Shown: in pieces, positions 53,860-63,196 of the stretch
Layout: every line of letters begins with the position of its first letter
Numbering within the stretch: the stretch's first letter is position 1
Source: Stappia indica
GTDB lineage: Bacteria > Pseudomonadota > Alphaproteobacteria > Rhizobiales > Stappiaceae
DNA: 64,000 nt
Assembly: GCF_001696535.1 (NCBI RefSeq)
Contig: NZ_MBQE01000005.1
Coordinates: 310,001-374,000, forward strand
Direction of reading: 5' to 3'
The notes under the pieces: model-generated
What the model saw: the letters and a program-made list of their open reading frames with translations, nothing else
Told to the model about the DNA's origin: nothing
Database searches by the model: none
Position numbers and translations under genes: made by a program

Positions 53860-55542
53860 ATGCTGATGCAATCCTTGCTCTTCGTCGCCCTCGTTGTCGG
53901 AGGGACGGCGCTCATCTCCTGGCCGCTCGGCCGCTACATGAAATGGGCGATGGACCCTGCCGATCCGTCGGCCGGTCTCGCCGGCTGGAATACCCGCGTC
54001 ATGCGGATCGTGGCCGGTTCCCTCGCGGCGCCGGACCAGACCTGGAAGCGCTACATGCTCGCCATGCTGGCCTTCAACGTGGTCATGTTCCTGGTCACCT
54101 ACGCCATTCTGGCGCTTCAGCAGCACCTGCCGCTCAACCCGGACGGCAAGGGCGCCCTGGAGGGCAGCCTGATCTTCAACACGGCTGCCTCGTTCACCTC
54201 GAACACGAACCTCCAGCACTATTCGGGCGAGGTGTCGCTCAGCTACCTGTCGCAGCTTGCCGGGCTGATGTGGCTGCAGTTCGTGTCGGCGGCGACCGGC
54301 ATCGCCGCGCTCGCCGCGCTCGCCCGCGGTCTGGCGGGGCGTCCGCTGGGCAACTTCTTCATGGACGTGCAGCGGGCCTCGTTCCTCGTGCTGCTTCCGG
54401 TCGCCTTCATCGTGGCGATCCTGCTGGTCCTCGGCGGTGTGCCGATGACCTTCGAAGGCGCGGTCCTCGCCACAACGCTGGAAGGCGTGCAGCAGACCAT
54501 CGCGCGCGGGCCGGTCGCCGCCTTCGTCTCGATCAAGCAGCTCGGCACCAACGGTGGCGGCTTCTTCGGTCCCAACTCGACCCATCCGCTGGAGAATCCC
54601 GGCTTCTGGACCAACATCCTCGAAATGTTCGCCATCATCATCATCCCGATGGCGTGCGTGTGGATGTTCGGCCGGATTGTCGGCCGCCTGCGCCACGCCG
54701 GCGTCATCTCCGCGGTGATGCTGGGCTTCATCGCGGTCAAGATCACCGGGGCCGTCTATTTCGAGTCCGCTCCGACTCAGGCTTTCGCCGATCTGCCGAT
54801 CGAACGCACTGTCGGAAATCTTGAGGGCAAGGAGCTCCGGTTCGGCGCCACCGGAGGGCCGCTCTGGTCCATCCTGACGACCTCGACCTCGAACGGCTCG
54901 GTCGGTTCGATGCACGACAGTCTCAACCCGATGACCGGCCTGATGCCGATGGTCGGCATGTGGCTCAACTCCACCTTCGGCGGCGTCGGCGTCGGCATGA
55001 TCAACATGTTCCTCTACATCGTCGTCGGCGTCTTCATCGCCGGCATGATGATCGGCCGGACGCCGGAATATCTCGGCTGGCGCGTGGAAGCGCGGGAAGT
55101 GAAGCTCGCCCTGTTCGCGCTGCTGGCGCACGGCCTCTTCATCCTGGGCGGCACGGCGATCTTCGCGGCCACGCCATGGGGCGCCGACACGCTCAACAAT
55201 GTCGGGCCGCATGGCTTCAGCGAGATCCTCTACGAGTTCACCTCGGCCAGCGCCAACAACGGGTCCGGCTTCGAGGGTCTCGGCGACAACACCGTGCCCT
55301 GGAACATCGCAACCGGGATCGTGATGCTGCTCGCGCGGTTCATTCCGATCATCCTGCCGCTCGCGATCGTCGGCTCGCTGTCGTCGAAGCGCCGCAGCGC
55401 GGAGTCGAGCGGCACGCTCAGCGTCGAAAGCGGCGTCTTCGCCGCGATGCTCGCCTCGACGATCTTCGTGGTCGGCGCGCTCACCTTCTTCCCGGCAGCG
55501 ACGCTCGGCCCGATTGCCGAACACGTCATGTTCATGAACTGA
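53860..55542 (+). CDS. kdpA: Potassium-transporting ATPase subunit A
   Basis: KdpA is the channel-like subunit that selects potassium. The 560-residue membrane protein shows the selectivity-filter regions ASFTSNTNLQHYSGE, IKQLGTNGGGFFGPNSTHPLENP, NPMTGLMPMVGMWLNSTFGGVGVG and FTSASANNGSGFEGLG, one per repeat. About ten membrane helices are visible. It lies after kdpB, not before it. Confidence 0.96.
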   Translation: MLMQSLLFVALVVGGTALISWPLGRYMKWAMDPADPSAGLAGWNTRVMRIVAGSLAAPDQTWKRYMLAMLAFNVVMFLVTYAILALQQHLPLNPDGKGALEGSLIFNTAASFTSNTNLQHYSGEVSLSYLSQLAGLMWLQFVSAATGIAALAALARGLAGRPLGNFFMDVQRASFLVLLPVAFIVAILLVLGGVPMTFEGAVLATTLEGVQQTIARGPVAAFVSIKQLGTNGGGFFGPNSTHPLENPGFWTNILEMFAIIIIPMACVWMFGRIVGRLRHAGVISAVMLGFIAVKITGAVYFESAPTQAFADLPIERTVGNLEGKELRFGATGGPLWSILTTSTSNGSVGSMHDSLNPMTGLMPMVGMWLNSTFGGVGVGMINMFLYIVVGVFIAGMMIGRTPEYLGWRVEAREVKLALFALLAHGLFILGGTAIFAATPWGADTLNNVGPHGFSEILYEFTSASANNGSGFEGLGDNTVPWNIATGIVMLLARFIPIILPLAIVGSLSSKRRSAESSGTLSVESGVFAAMLASTIFVVGALTFFPAATLGPIAEHVMFMN

Positions 55543-55556
55543 TGGGGTCTGGAAAG

Positions 55557-56126
55557 ATGCACCTTCTCGTCTCAAGCATCCGCATCGCCGCAGCGACCAT
55601 GCTGATCTGCGTCGCCGGGTATGCAACCGCCGTCTGGGCCCTGGCCCAGGCCATCGCTCCGGACACGGCCAATGGGTCTTTGATCGTTGGACAGGGCGGT
55701 GCGGTCGTCGGCAGTCGCCAGGTGGCGCAGGCCTTCACCGAACCGCGCTACTTCTGGCCGAGGCCCTCCGCCGTCGATTATGATGGCGCGGGCGCCGGCG
55801 GCAGCAACAAGTCGCCGACGAGCACCGAGGTCGCGAACCGCGGCCGCGAGCTGGCGGAACGCTACGGCGCGACGCTGGACAACCCGGTCCCGGCCGATCT
55901 GGTGTCCGCGTCCGGAGCAGGTCTCGACCCGCATATCTCCGAGGAGGGCGCACTCTATCAGGCCGGCCGCGTGGCTGCCGCACGCGGCCTTGAGACAGCG
56001 CCGGTCGAGAAGCTCGTCCGTGGGGCGGCAGTCTCGCCGGGCGGCGTCCTGACGCCGGGCCGCATCGTCAATGTCCTCGAGCTCAACCTCGCGCTCGACG
56101 CGATGGAGCGAACGTCAGGACGTTGA
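55557..56126 (+). CDS. kdpC: Potassium-transporting ATPase subunit C
   Basis: KdpC is a single-pass subunit that increases ATP affinity. The 189-residue protein has one N-terminal membrane segment (IRIAAATMLICVAGYATAVW), then GSRQVAQAFTEPRYFWPRPSAVDY, a GGSNKSPTS motif, and DPHISEEGALYQAGRVAAARG with the C-terminal RIVNVLELNLALD. It follows kdpA by 14 bases. Confidence 0.94.
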   Translation: MHLLVSSIRIAAATMLICVAGYATAVWALAQAIAPDTANGSLIVGQGGAVVGSRQVAQAFTEPRYFWPRPSAVDYDGAGAGGSNKSPTSTEVANRGRELAERYGATLDNPVPADLVSASGAGLDPHISEEGALYQAGRVAAARGLETAPVEKLVRGAAVSPGGVLTPGRIVNVLELNLALDAMERTSGR

Positions 56127-56203
56127 CGGGGAAGCGCTCATTGGGCAGCAGTCTGGCCGATGAGCCAGGAGGCCGTGCCCATCGGGCGCCCCATCCATGA
56201 CAG

Positions 56204-56239
56204 CCGCCTCCGGCGCAGGCTTTGCCGGCCCGGAGGCGG
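56204..56239 (+). terminator. Hairpin between kdpC and kdpD
   Basis: Stem CCGCCTCCGG/CCGGAGGCGG (10 bp, 16-base loop) followed by TGTTTCGG. It may act as a partial terminator, giving more pump than sensor mRNA. The T-tract is weak. Confidence 0.5.
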
Positions 56240-56350
56240 TGTTTCGGAGCAGGATGACCGGATCGGGAATTCGAGCGGCGAAACGGCCGATAGGCTATTG
56301 GACTGTCGGGCTCTTGCCTTTGATGGCCTCGGCATGGCGGAAATGGCGAC

Positions 56351-59071
56351 ATGGGTTCGGAAGACTTGACGCGCGACACATCACGGCCCTCTCCCGACGC
56401 GCTGCTGGAAAAAGCGGAGCAGGAGACACGCGGCCGTCTCAAGATCTTCCTTGGCGCCGCGCCCGGGGTCGGCAAGACCTACGAGATGTTGCTGTCCGGC
56501 CGCGCCCGCAAGTCCGACGGCGACGATGTCGTCATAGGCGTGGTCGAGACCCACGGCCGGAAGGAAACCGAGGCGCTGGTGCGCGGTCTCGAAGTCGTTC
56601 CGCGGACCGGGATCGACTACAAGGGCCGTGTCCTTCAGGAGATGGACCTCGACGCGGTGCTCGAACGCAATCCGGCGCTGGTGCTGGTCGATGAACTGGC
56701 CCACACCAACGCGCCGGGCAGCCGTCACCCCAAGCGCTATCTCGATGTCCTGGAACTTCTCGAGCGGGGCATCGACGTTTACACGACGCTCAATATCCAG
56801 CACCTCGAAAGCCTCAACGACGTCGTCGCCCAGATCACGCGCATCCGCGTGCGGGAAACGTTGCCGGACTCCGTTTTCGAGAAGGCGGACGACGTCGAGA
56901 TCATCGACATTACGCCGGACGATCTGATCAGACGGCTGAACGAGGGCAAGGTCTATGTGCCGAGGACTGCCAAGCGCGCGATCGAAAACTATTTTTCCCC
57001 GCGCAACCTGACGGCGCTGCGCGAACTGGCATTGCGCCAGACCGCCCAGCGGGTCGACCAGCAGTTGCTCTCGCAGATGCGCCAGAGCGCCATCGAGGGG
57101 CCGTGGCCGGCCGGCGAGCGCGTTCTCGTCTGCGTGAGCGAGGATCCCCGGTCGGCCGGGCTGGTCCGGTATGCCAAGAGGCTCGCGGACCGGCTGCATG
57201 CGCCCTGGGTTGCCTTGCATGTCGAGGGGCGGCGCACTCAGAGCCTGGACGACGACGGCCGCGACCGCATTGCCGAGGCGCTGCGGCTGGCGCAGCATCT
57301 GGAAGGGGAGGCCGTAACCGTTCCCGGCGGCGACGGCCGGATCTCGGCCGATGTGGTCGCCTATGCCCGCGCCAACAACATCACGCATATCGTCATCGGC
57401 AAGAGCCGTCGGTCCCGCTGGTTCGAGATCCTGCACGGCTCCGTGGTGCACGAGCTCGTCCGTCACGCCGGCGACATCAGCGTCCATGTGGTGGCCGGGA
57501 GCAAGCCGACCCGGATCCTGGCGTCGAGGGCCACCGTCGCCGCCGCGGAGGCGCGTTGGCGTCCGGACTGGAAAGCCTATCTCAAGTCGACGATGGTTGT
57601 TGCCGCGGCGATCGGCTTCGGCATGGCGCTCTGGCCTTGGCTCGGCGTCGAACACGTCGCGCTGATATTCCTGACGGGCGTGGTCACCGTGGCCGTCTGG
57701 TTCGGCCTGCTGCCGTCGCTCTACGCCAGCGTTCTGTCGGCTGCCTGCTACAATTTCTTCTTCACCGACCCGTACCATACGTTCCTGATCTCACGGCCGC
57801 GCGAGATCGTCGCCGTCGTCTTCTTCACGATCGTGGCGGTGATCGTGTCGAATGTCGCCGCCCGCGCGCGAGCGCAGACGGTTGCCGCCAAGGCGCGGGC
57901 CCGAACGACCGAGTCTCTCTACTCCTTCAGCCGCAAGCTGGCCGGGGCCGGTACGCTGGACGACGTGCTGTGGGCGTCGGCCCACCAGATGGCGTCGATG
58001 CTCAGGTTGCATGTCGTCATCCTGCTGCCCGAGAACGGCACCGTGGCCGTCAGGGCGGGTGTGCCGCCCGACGATACGCTGGTCGATGCCGATATCGCCG
58101 CCGCGCGGTGGGCCTGGGAGAACAACCGTCCGGCCGGGCGAGGCGCCGATACCTTGCCGGGCGCTTCCCGTCTCTATGTTCCTCTCACGACGGGCGAGAC
58201 GCCGGTGGGTGTCGTCGGCCTGGACAGCGACAGGGAAGGCCCGCTGCTCACGCCCGAGGAACAGCGTCTGCTGGACGCGCTGGCCGACCAGGCGGCCGTC
58301 GCGATCGAGCGCATTCAGCTTGTCGCGGATGTCGACCGGGCAAAGCTGGCCGCGGAAGCCGACAAGCTGCGCTCCGCATTGCTTGCGTCGATATCGCACG
58401 ATCTCAAGACACCGCTTGCGGCCATTCTCGGGGCGGCCGGGAACCTTCGCGACTATTCGACGGCACTTCCGGAAACCGACCGTACGGAGATGCTGTCCAC
58501 CATCGTCGATGAATCGGAGCGATTGAACAGGTTCATCGCCAATCTCCTCGACATGTCCCGGATCGAGACCGGAGCGATGGAGCCCAACGCCTCCCTGCAT
58601 TATCTCGACGACATGGTGGGCTCGGCGCTCCGCCGGGCGAAGAAGATCCTGTCGCGCCATCAGGTCCGGACCGATGTTCCTCCCGACCTTCCGATGCTCA
58701 AGGTGGACCCTGTCCTGTTCGAGCAGGTGATCTTCAACCTCCTCGACAATGCTGCGAAATACGCGCCGCCGGAAACCGCAGTCCGGATCCGCGCCTGGGA
58801 GGATGGGCGCTGGGTGATGATCCAGATACTGGACGAGGGTCAGGGCATTCCCCCTGCCGATCTGGAAAGGGTCTTCGACAGCTTCCATCGTGCCCGCAAG
58901 CGGGATCACGTCCTCGCCGGCACGGGCCTCGGGCTCTCGATATGCAAGGGGTTCGTCGAGGCCATGGGGGGCACGATCACGGCTGCCAACCGGGCCGACC
59001 GCAGCGGCGCCGTCTTCACGATCCGGATGCCGGTTCCCGCTGACCTGCCAAGATTGGATGACGTACGATGA
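56351..59071 (+). CDS. kdpD: Sensor histidine kinase KdpD
   Basis: KdpD senses potassium limitation and phosphorylates KdpE. The 906-residue protein has the N-terminal KdpD domain (RGRLKIFLGAAPGVGKTYEML, VDELAHTNAPGSRHPKRYLDV), a universal-stress-protein-like region (about 245-370), four membrane helices (about 415-500), a GAF-like part, the H-box LLASISHDLKTPLAAILGA with His683, and ATPase boxes NLLDNAAKYAPPE, DEGQGIPPADLERVF and GTGLGLSICKGFVEAMGG. All domains are intact. It overlaps kdpE (ATGA). Confidence 0.96.
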   Translation: MGSEDLTRDTSRPSPDALLEKAEQETRGRLKIFLGAAPGVGKTYEMLLSGRARKSDGDDVVIGVVETHGRKETEALVRGLEVVPRTGIDYKGRVLQEMDLDAVLERNPALVLVDELAHTNAPGSRHPKRYLDVLELLERGIDVYTTLNIQHLESLNDVVAQITRIRVRETLPDSVFEKADDVEIIDITPDDLIRRLNEGKVYVPRTAKRAIENYFSPRNLTALRELALRQTAQRVDQQLLSQMRQSAIEGPWPAGERVLVCVSEDPRSAGLVRYAKRLADRLHAPWVALHVEGRRTQSLDDDGRDRIAEALRLAQHLEGEAVTVPGGDGRISADVVAYARANNITHIVIGKSRRSRWFEILHGSVVHELVRHAGDISVHVVAGSKPTRILASRATVAAAEARWRPDWKAYLKSTMVVAAAIGFGMALWPWLGVEHVALIFLTGVVTVAVWFGLLPSLYASVLSAACYNFFFTDPYHTFLISRPREIVAVVFFTIVAVIVSNVAARARAQTVAAKARARTTESLYSFSRKLAGAGTLDDVLWASAHQMASMLRLHVVILLPENGTVAVRAGVPPDDTLVDADIAAARWAWENNRPAGRGADTLPGASRLYVPLTTGETPVGVVGLDSDREGPLLTPEEQRLLDALADQAAVAIERIQLVADVDRAKLAAEADKLRSALLASISHDLKTPLAAILGAAGNLRDYSTALPETDRTEMLSTIVDESERLNRFIANLLDMSRIETGAMEPNASLHYLDDMVGSALRRAKKILSRHQVRTDVPPDLPMLKVDPVLFEQVIFNLLDNAAKYAPPETAVRIRAWEDGRWVMIQILDEGQGIPPADLERVFDSFHRARKRDHVLAGTGLGLSICKGFVEAMGGTITAANRADRSGAVFTIRMPVPADLPRLDDVR

Positions 59072-59760
59072 CCAGCCCCGCCGTCAGGATACTCGTCGTC
59101 GACGACGAGGTGCCGATCCGCAAGCTGCTGCGCGTTGGTCTCTCGGCCGAGGGATACAGGGTCGTCGAGGCGATGAATGCCAGCGAGGCGATGGCGAGCG
59201 TCGCGGCAGGCGAGCCGGACTTGATCATCCTGGACCTCGGTCTTCCCGACATTCCAGGGCACGATCTCCTGGCCAGATGGCGCAACGAACAGGTCGAGTT
59301 GCCGATCATCATCCTGTCGAGCCGGACCGACGAAGCCGGCATCGTCCGGGCGCTCGAGCTCGGCGCCGACGACTATGTCACCAAGCCCTTCGGCACGAAG
59401 GAACTGGTGGCGCGCATCCGCGTCGCACTGCGCCACAAGCTCCAGCAACAGGGGGAACGTCCGATCTTCCGGACCGGCGCGCTCGCCGTCGATCTGGTCA
59501 AGCGGATCGTCCGGGTCGGCGACACCGAGGTGAAGCTCTCGCCCAAGGAGTACGACATCCTGCGCGTTCTCGTGCAGCACGCCGGCAAGGTCATCACCCA
59601 TCGGCACTTGCTGGAGGAGGTCTGGGGCGGATCCGCCGATGTGCAGTACCTTCGCGTCTATGTCCGCCAACTCCGCCAGAAGATCGAGCTGAGCTCCGAC
59701 GAGCCCCAATACATCACGACGGAAACGGGGGTCGGTTACCGGCTGCGCGAAGCCGATTGA
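59068..59760 (+). CDS. kdpE: Response regulator KdpE
   Basis: OmpR-type activator of the kdp operon. The 230-residue protein has the acidic pair VVDDEVPIRKL, phospho-acceptor Asp56 (LIILDLGLPD), Lys near 105 (YVTKPFGTKEL) and a winged-helix domain with LSPKEYDILRVLVQHAGKVITH and VQYLRVYVRQLRQKIE. It overlaps kdpD by four bases and ends 30 bases before the convergent SLC13 gene. Confidence 0.95.
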   Translation: MTSPAVRILVVDDEVPIRKLLRVGLSAEGYRVVEAMNASEAMASVAAGEPDLIILDLGLPDIPGHDLLARWRNEQVELPIIILSSRTDEAGIVRALELGADDYVTKPFGTKELVARIRVALRHKLQQQGERPIFRTGALAVDLVKRIVRVGDTEVKLSPKEYDILRVLVQHAGKVITHRHLLEEVWGGSADVQYLRVYVRQLRQKIELSSDEPQYITTETGVGYRLREAD

Positions 59761-59790
59761 GGCCGCCCGGCAAGGGAACCTCGCGCTCCG

Positions 59791-61539
59791 TCACGTCCAG
59801 AACAGGGCGAGGCCGGCAAGGCCGGCACCGACGGTGGCCAGCGTCACCGGCCAGCCGACGCGCAGGAAGTCGATGAAGCGGTAGCCGCCGAGCCCGTAGG
59901 CCAGCGTGTTGTTGTGGTGGCCGATGGGCGTGAGGAAATCCAGCGAGGCGCCGATGGCCACCGCCATCAGCAGCGCGGTCGGCTCCACGCCGAGCACGCC
60001 CGCCGTCTCGATGGCGATGGGGGCGAGCACCACCGCGGTCGTCGCATTGTTGACGAGCGGTGTCATCACCAGCGCGGCGCCGAGCAGGACAGCCGCCGCC
60101 GTCATGGTATCGCCGGGCGTCAGCAGTGAGGCGATCCCCCCTGCCAGCATCCCGGCCGTGCCGGTGGTCTCGATCGCGGTGCCGAGCGGCAGCGTCGCCA
60201 CCAGCACCAGCACGATCGGCCAGTTGAGATCGCGCAGCGCCGCCCGCAGGTCCAGCCGGCCGGTCACCACCAGAACGGCGACGGCCGCCCCGAGCGCGAT
60301 CTCCGGCGGCAGCAGGCCGAGGGCGGCGATGCCGATGCCGGCCAGGATGATGGCGAGCGTCGGGGCCGAGGCCGGGTGACCGGACGGGGCTGCGGCCGGG
60401 TCCTGCGAGATCGCCAGCAGCCCGTGATCGTCCACCAGCATCCGGATCGCCTCCGCCCGGCCGGAGAGATGCAGGATGTCGCCGGCCGTGAGCCGGATGT
60501 CGGCGAGGGTGCTGTCGTGATGGTCCGCGCGGGTGGTGAGGCCCCGGATGTCGATGGACAGCTCCTCCACATCGCCGATGGATCCGAGGCGCGAGCCGAG
60601 CAGGCTGCTGTGCGGCATCACGGCTGCGCGCACGCGGATGCTGTCGGCGGCCGCCGCCTCCCGGGTCTCGTGCTCGCGAAGCTGCCCGCCGGCGAAAAGG
60701 CGGGCGAGCTCCTCCGCGCCGCCGTCCACCAGCAGCCGGTCGCCGGGCTGCAAGATGGTCCGGTCTGTCAGGGGGAAGAGCTGCTTCTCGCCGCGCCAGG
60801 CCGAGACCACCCGGCCGGCGAGGCGCTCTTCCAGGTCGCTCACGCTCGGCGGGGTGTCGGCGACGACCGCCTCGCAGATGAGCCGCTCGCGCGGGCCCCC
60901 GGTGGAGGGGGCGCCGGCGGCATCCGCCGCGCGCAAGGGAAAGATCTGCCCGCTCCACAAAACGAGCGCGGCGATGCCGGCGACGACGACCAGCGCGCCG
61001 GTCGGCAGGAAGTCGAGAAACGCGAAACCGCTGCCCCGTGCGCCGGCAAGGGCGGAGCTGACGATGAGATTGGCCGGCGTTCCGACCACGGTGCACAGGC
61101 CGCCGAGCAGGGTGGCGAAGGCGAGCGGCATCAGCAGCCCGCGCGGGTCGAGACCGGCGCTGCGCGACAGGGCGAAGGCAACCGGCACCAGCAGGGCGAG
61201 CGCGCCGATATTGTTGATCACCGACGACAGGACCGCGCCGAGCAGACAGAGCAGGGACAGGATCTGCCAGTCGTGCAGGCGGCGCGCCGTCATCCAGCGG
61301 CCGATCCGCTCGACCGCGTGGCTGCCGTGCAGCGCCTGCACGATCAGCAGCACCTCGCCGACCGTGAGCACCGCCGGATGGACGATGCCGGACAGCGCGT
61401 CGCGCAGGGGAACGAGGCCGAGCAGGCAGGCGAGCGACAGTCCGGCAATCGCGACCGTCTCGATCCGCCAGCGGTCGAGCGCGAAGACGGCCAGCAGGCC
61501 GCCCAGCAATGCCAGAAGAAGTGCCTGATCCAGCGTCAC
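59791..61539 (-). CDS. SLC13-family permease with two TrkA-C domains
   Basis: A 582-residue transporter of the divalent anion/sodium symporter family. Two membrane halves, each with an N-containing loop (SSVINNIGALALLVP and TPLVNNATTAVVLAPIA), flank a soluble insert (about residues 205-400) with two TrkA-C/RCK-like modules (LFPLTDRTILQPGDRLLVDG, IRLTAGDILHLSGRAEAI). Members carry sulfate, dicarboxylates or similar anions. Downstream of cysA, so sulfate is the best guess. The GTG at 61539 gives MTLDQALLLALLGG; a TTG at 61590 is an alternative. Confidence 0.85.
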   Translation of the reverse strand: MTLDQALLLALLGGLLAVFALDRWRIETVAIAGLSLACLLGLVPLRDALSGIVHPAVLTVGEVLLIVQALHGSHAVERIGRWMTARRLHDWQILSLLCLLGAVLSSVINNIGALALLVPVAFALSRSAGLDPRGLLMPLAFATLLGGLCTVVGTPANLIVSSALAGARGSGFAFLDFLPTGALVVVAGIAALVLWSGQIFPLRAADAAGAPSTGGPRERLICEAVVADTPPSVSDLEERLAGRVVSAWRGEKQLFPLTDRTILQPGDRLLVDGGAEELARLFAGGQLREHETREAAAADSIRVRAAVMPHSSLLGSRLGSIGDVEELSIDIRGLTTRADHHDSTLADIRLTAGDILHLSGRAEAIRMLVDDHGLLAISQDPAAAPSGHPASAPTLAIILAGIGIAALGLLPPEIALGAAVAVLVVTGRLDLRAALRDLNWPIVLVLVATLPLGTAIETTGTAGMLAGGIASLLTPGDTMTAAAVLLGAALVMTPLVNNATTAVVLAPIAIETAGVLGVEPTALLMAVAIGASLDFLTPIGHHNNTLAYGLGGYRFIDFLRVGWPVTLATVGAGLAGLALFWT

Positions 61540-61605
61540 GTCGGCCGTGGTCCTCGACTGCTGTTCTTGAGCCGGTGTCGTCGGGCGCAAGCCCTGTGCG
61601 GGAGC

Positions 61606-62040
61606 CTACTCGCGGACCCAGCTGCCGGCGAGGGCATTTCGGATCTTGGCAAGGATCGGCCCGATCTCCTCCGGCTGGGGACGCGGGAAGGTGTCGGCGC
61701 CGGGTTCGGTCGCTGCCGGAGTGGCTGCCGCGACGAGATGGCAGGCGATGACATCCCATTCGGGCGCGGTCAGGCCGCAATCGGTGTTGGGCAGGACGAC
61801 CAGTCCCGGCACGTCGCCATGGGCAATGCACGAGTACCAGATGAGGAAGTTGCGCGGCGAGGCGAGCCGCACGAGGCCGCCGCCATGCCGGAAGGCCGAC
61901 AGCACCTCACCGATCAGCGTGTCGGGCGTGCGCTCTCGCTGCCAGGGGCTGGTGCTGGCGAGCGCGAGAACCCGCGGCACGGCGGCCGGTCGGCCGCTTT
62001 CGGCCGTCGCGTGCCTGTCCTGCCGCGGGGTCCCTTGCAT
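61606..62040 (-). CDS. Uncharacterised 144-residue protein in the sulfate-transport operon
   Basis: Not recognised. It has a variable polar N-terminus (to about residue 40), a compact central part TPDTLIGEVLSAFRHGGGLV then RLASPRNFLIWYSCIAHG and PGLVVLPNTDCGLTAPEWDV, with three cysteines, and a proline-rich tail ending AKIRNALAGSWVRE. No signal peptide or membrane helix is clear. The ATG at 62040 follows AAAGGACG, 23 bases after the cysA stop, and its stop lies 66 bases before the SLC13 gene. Composition matches neighbours. Context suggests a role in anion uptake or its control; nothing in the sequence proves it. Confidence 0.7.
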   Translation of the reverse strand: MQGTPRQDRHATAESGRPAAVPRVLALASTSPWQRERTPDTLIGEVLSAFRHGGGLVRLASPRNFLIWYSCIAHGDVPGLVVLPNTDCGLTAPEWDVIACHLVAAATPAATEPGADTFPRPQPEEIGPILAKIRNALAGSWVRE

Positions 62041-62063
62041 GGCCGCGTCCTTTCGTGCGCTGC

Positions 62064-63185
62064 TCAGCGGATGCTGTAGAGCGCAAGGGGCGCGATTGCC
62101 GTCTGCTCCGGCTCGGGCGCAGGCGTTGCGGCGGTCGCGGCGGACCCGTCGCCGGCTGCGGGGTAGACCCGCCAGGTTCTGGGGCGGAACGAGATCTGGC
62201 TGCGGGTCGCTGCCGGATGCTCGATCGGCACGTCGATCTCCACCCGGTGGCGTCCGCCGCCCAGCTCCAGCTCCAGCCGCCGCGTGCCGGCGAGCCGTCG
62301 GCTGCCGGTGACCGTGCCGGCAAGGCAACCGCCGCAGCCCGAGAGCACCTCGACCTGATGCGGGCGGAAGAACAGCACCGCCTCGCCGCTGCCCGAGGCC
62401 GGCAGGCCGAGCGCCCGGTCGTCGAGCCAGAGCTGGCCGTCGGCGATGCGCACGGGCACCTGCGACGATTCCCCGATGAAGCGGTGGACGAAGGGCACGG
62501 CCGGCCGGTCGTAGACCTCGTCCGGGGTGCCGACCTGCTCGATGCGGCCCTGGCTCATCACCACCACCCGGTCGGCGAGTTCCAGCGCCTCTTCCTGGTC
62601 ATGGGTGACGAAGACGGTGGTGTGGCCGGTGCGGTCGTGGATCTCGCGCAGCCAGCGGCGCAGATCCTTGCGCACCTGTGCGTCGAGCGCGCCGAACGGC
62701 TCGTCCAGCAGCAGCACCCGCGGCTCGATGGCCAGAGCCCGGGCCAGCGCGACGCGCTGGCGCTGCCCGCCCGAAAGCTGGGCCGGATAGCGCTGGCCCA
62801 GGCCCGAGAGCTGGACGAGGTCGAGCAGTTCCTCCGCCCGGCGCCGGATCTCCGCCCGTGCCGGGCGTTGGGCGCGCGGGCGGACCGACAGGCCGAAGCC
62901 GATGTTTTCCAGCACGGTCATGTGCCGGAACAGGGCGTAGTGCTGGAAGACGAACCCGACCTGGCGCTCCTGGACGGAGCGGCGGGAGGCATCGTCCTCG
63001 CCGAAGAACACGGTGCCGGCGCTGGGCGCCTCCAGCCCGGCGATCAGGCGCAGCAGGGTCGTCTTGCCGGAGCCGGACGGGCCGAGCAGGGCGATCAGCT
63101 CGCCGGAGCGGATGTCGAGCGAAACCTCGTGCAGGGCCGGGGTCGCGCCGAAGTCCTTGCGGACATTGCGGATGGATAGCTCCAT
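62064..63185 (-). CDS. cysA: Sulfate/thiosulfate ABC transporter ATP-binding protein CysA
   Basis: A 373-residue ABC ATPase: Walker [22 protein letters not shown]-loop [19 protein letters not shown], signature [16 protein letters not shown], Walker [12 protein letters not shown] and switch [16 protein letters not shown]. The C-terminal part is a TOBE-like domain ([12 protein letters not shown]). It follows cysW by 11 bases and should power sulfate uptake with CysT and CysW. A 40-residue Pro/Ala/Thr-rich tail is longer than usual. Confidence 0.93.
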   Translation of the reverse strand: MELSIRNVRKDFGATPALHEVSLDIRSGELIALLGPSGSGKTTLLRLIAGLEAPSAGTVFFGEDDASRRSVQERQVGFVFQHYALFRHMTVLENIGFGLSVRPRAQRPARAEIRRRAEELLDLVQLSGLGQRYPAQLSGGQRQRVALARALAIEPRVLLLDEPFGALDAQVRKDLRRWLREIHDRTGHTTVFVTHDQEEALELADRVVVMSQGRIEQVGTPDEVYDRPAVPFVHRFIGESSQVPVRIADGQLWLDDRALGLPASGSGEAVLFFRPHQVEVLSGCGGCLAGTVTGSRRLAGTRRLELELGGGRHRVEIDVPIEHPAATRSQISFRPRTWRVYPAAGDGSAATAATPAPEPEQTAIAPLALYSIR

Positions 63186-63196
63186 GGACGGATCTC

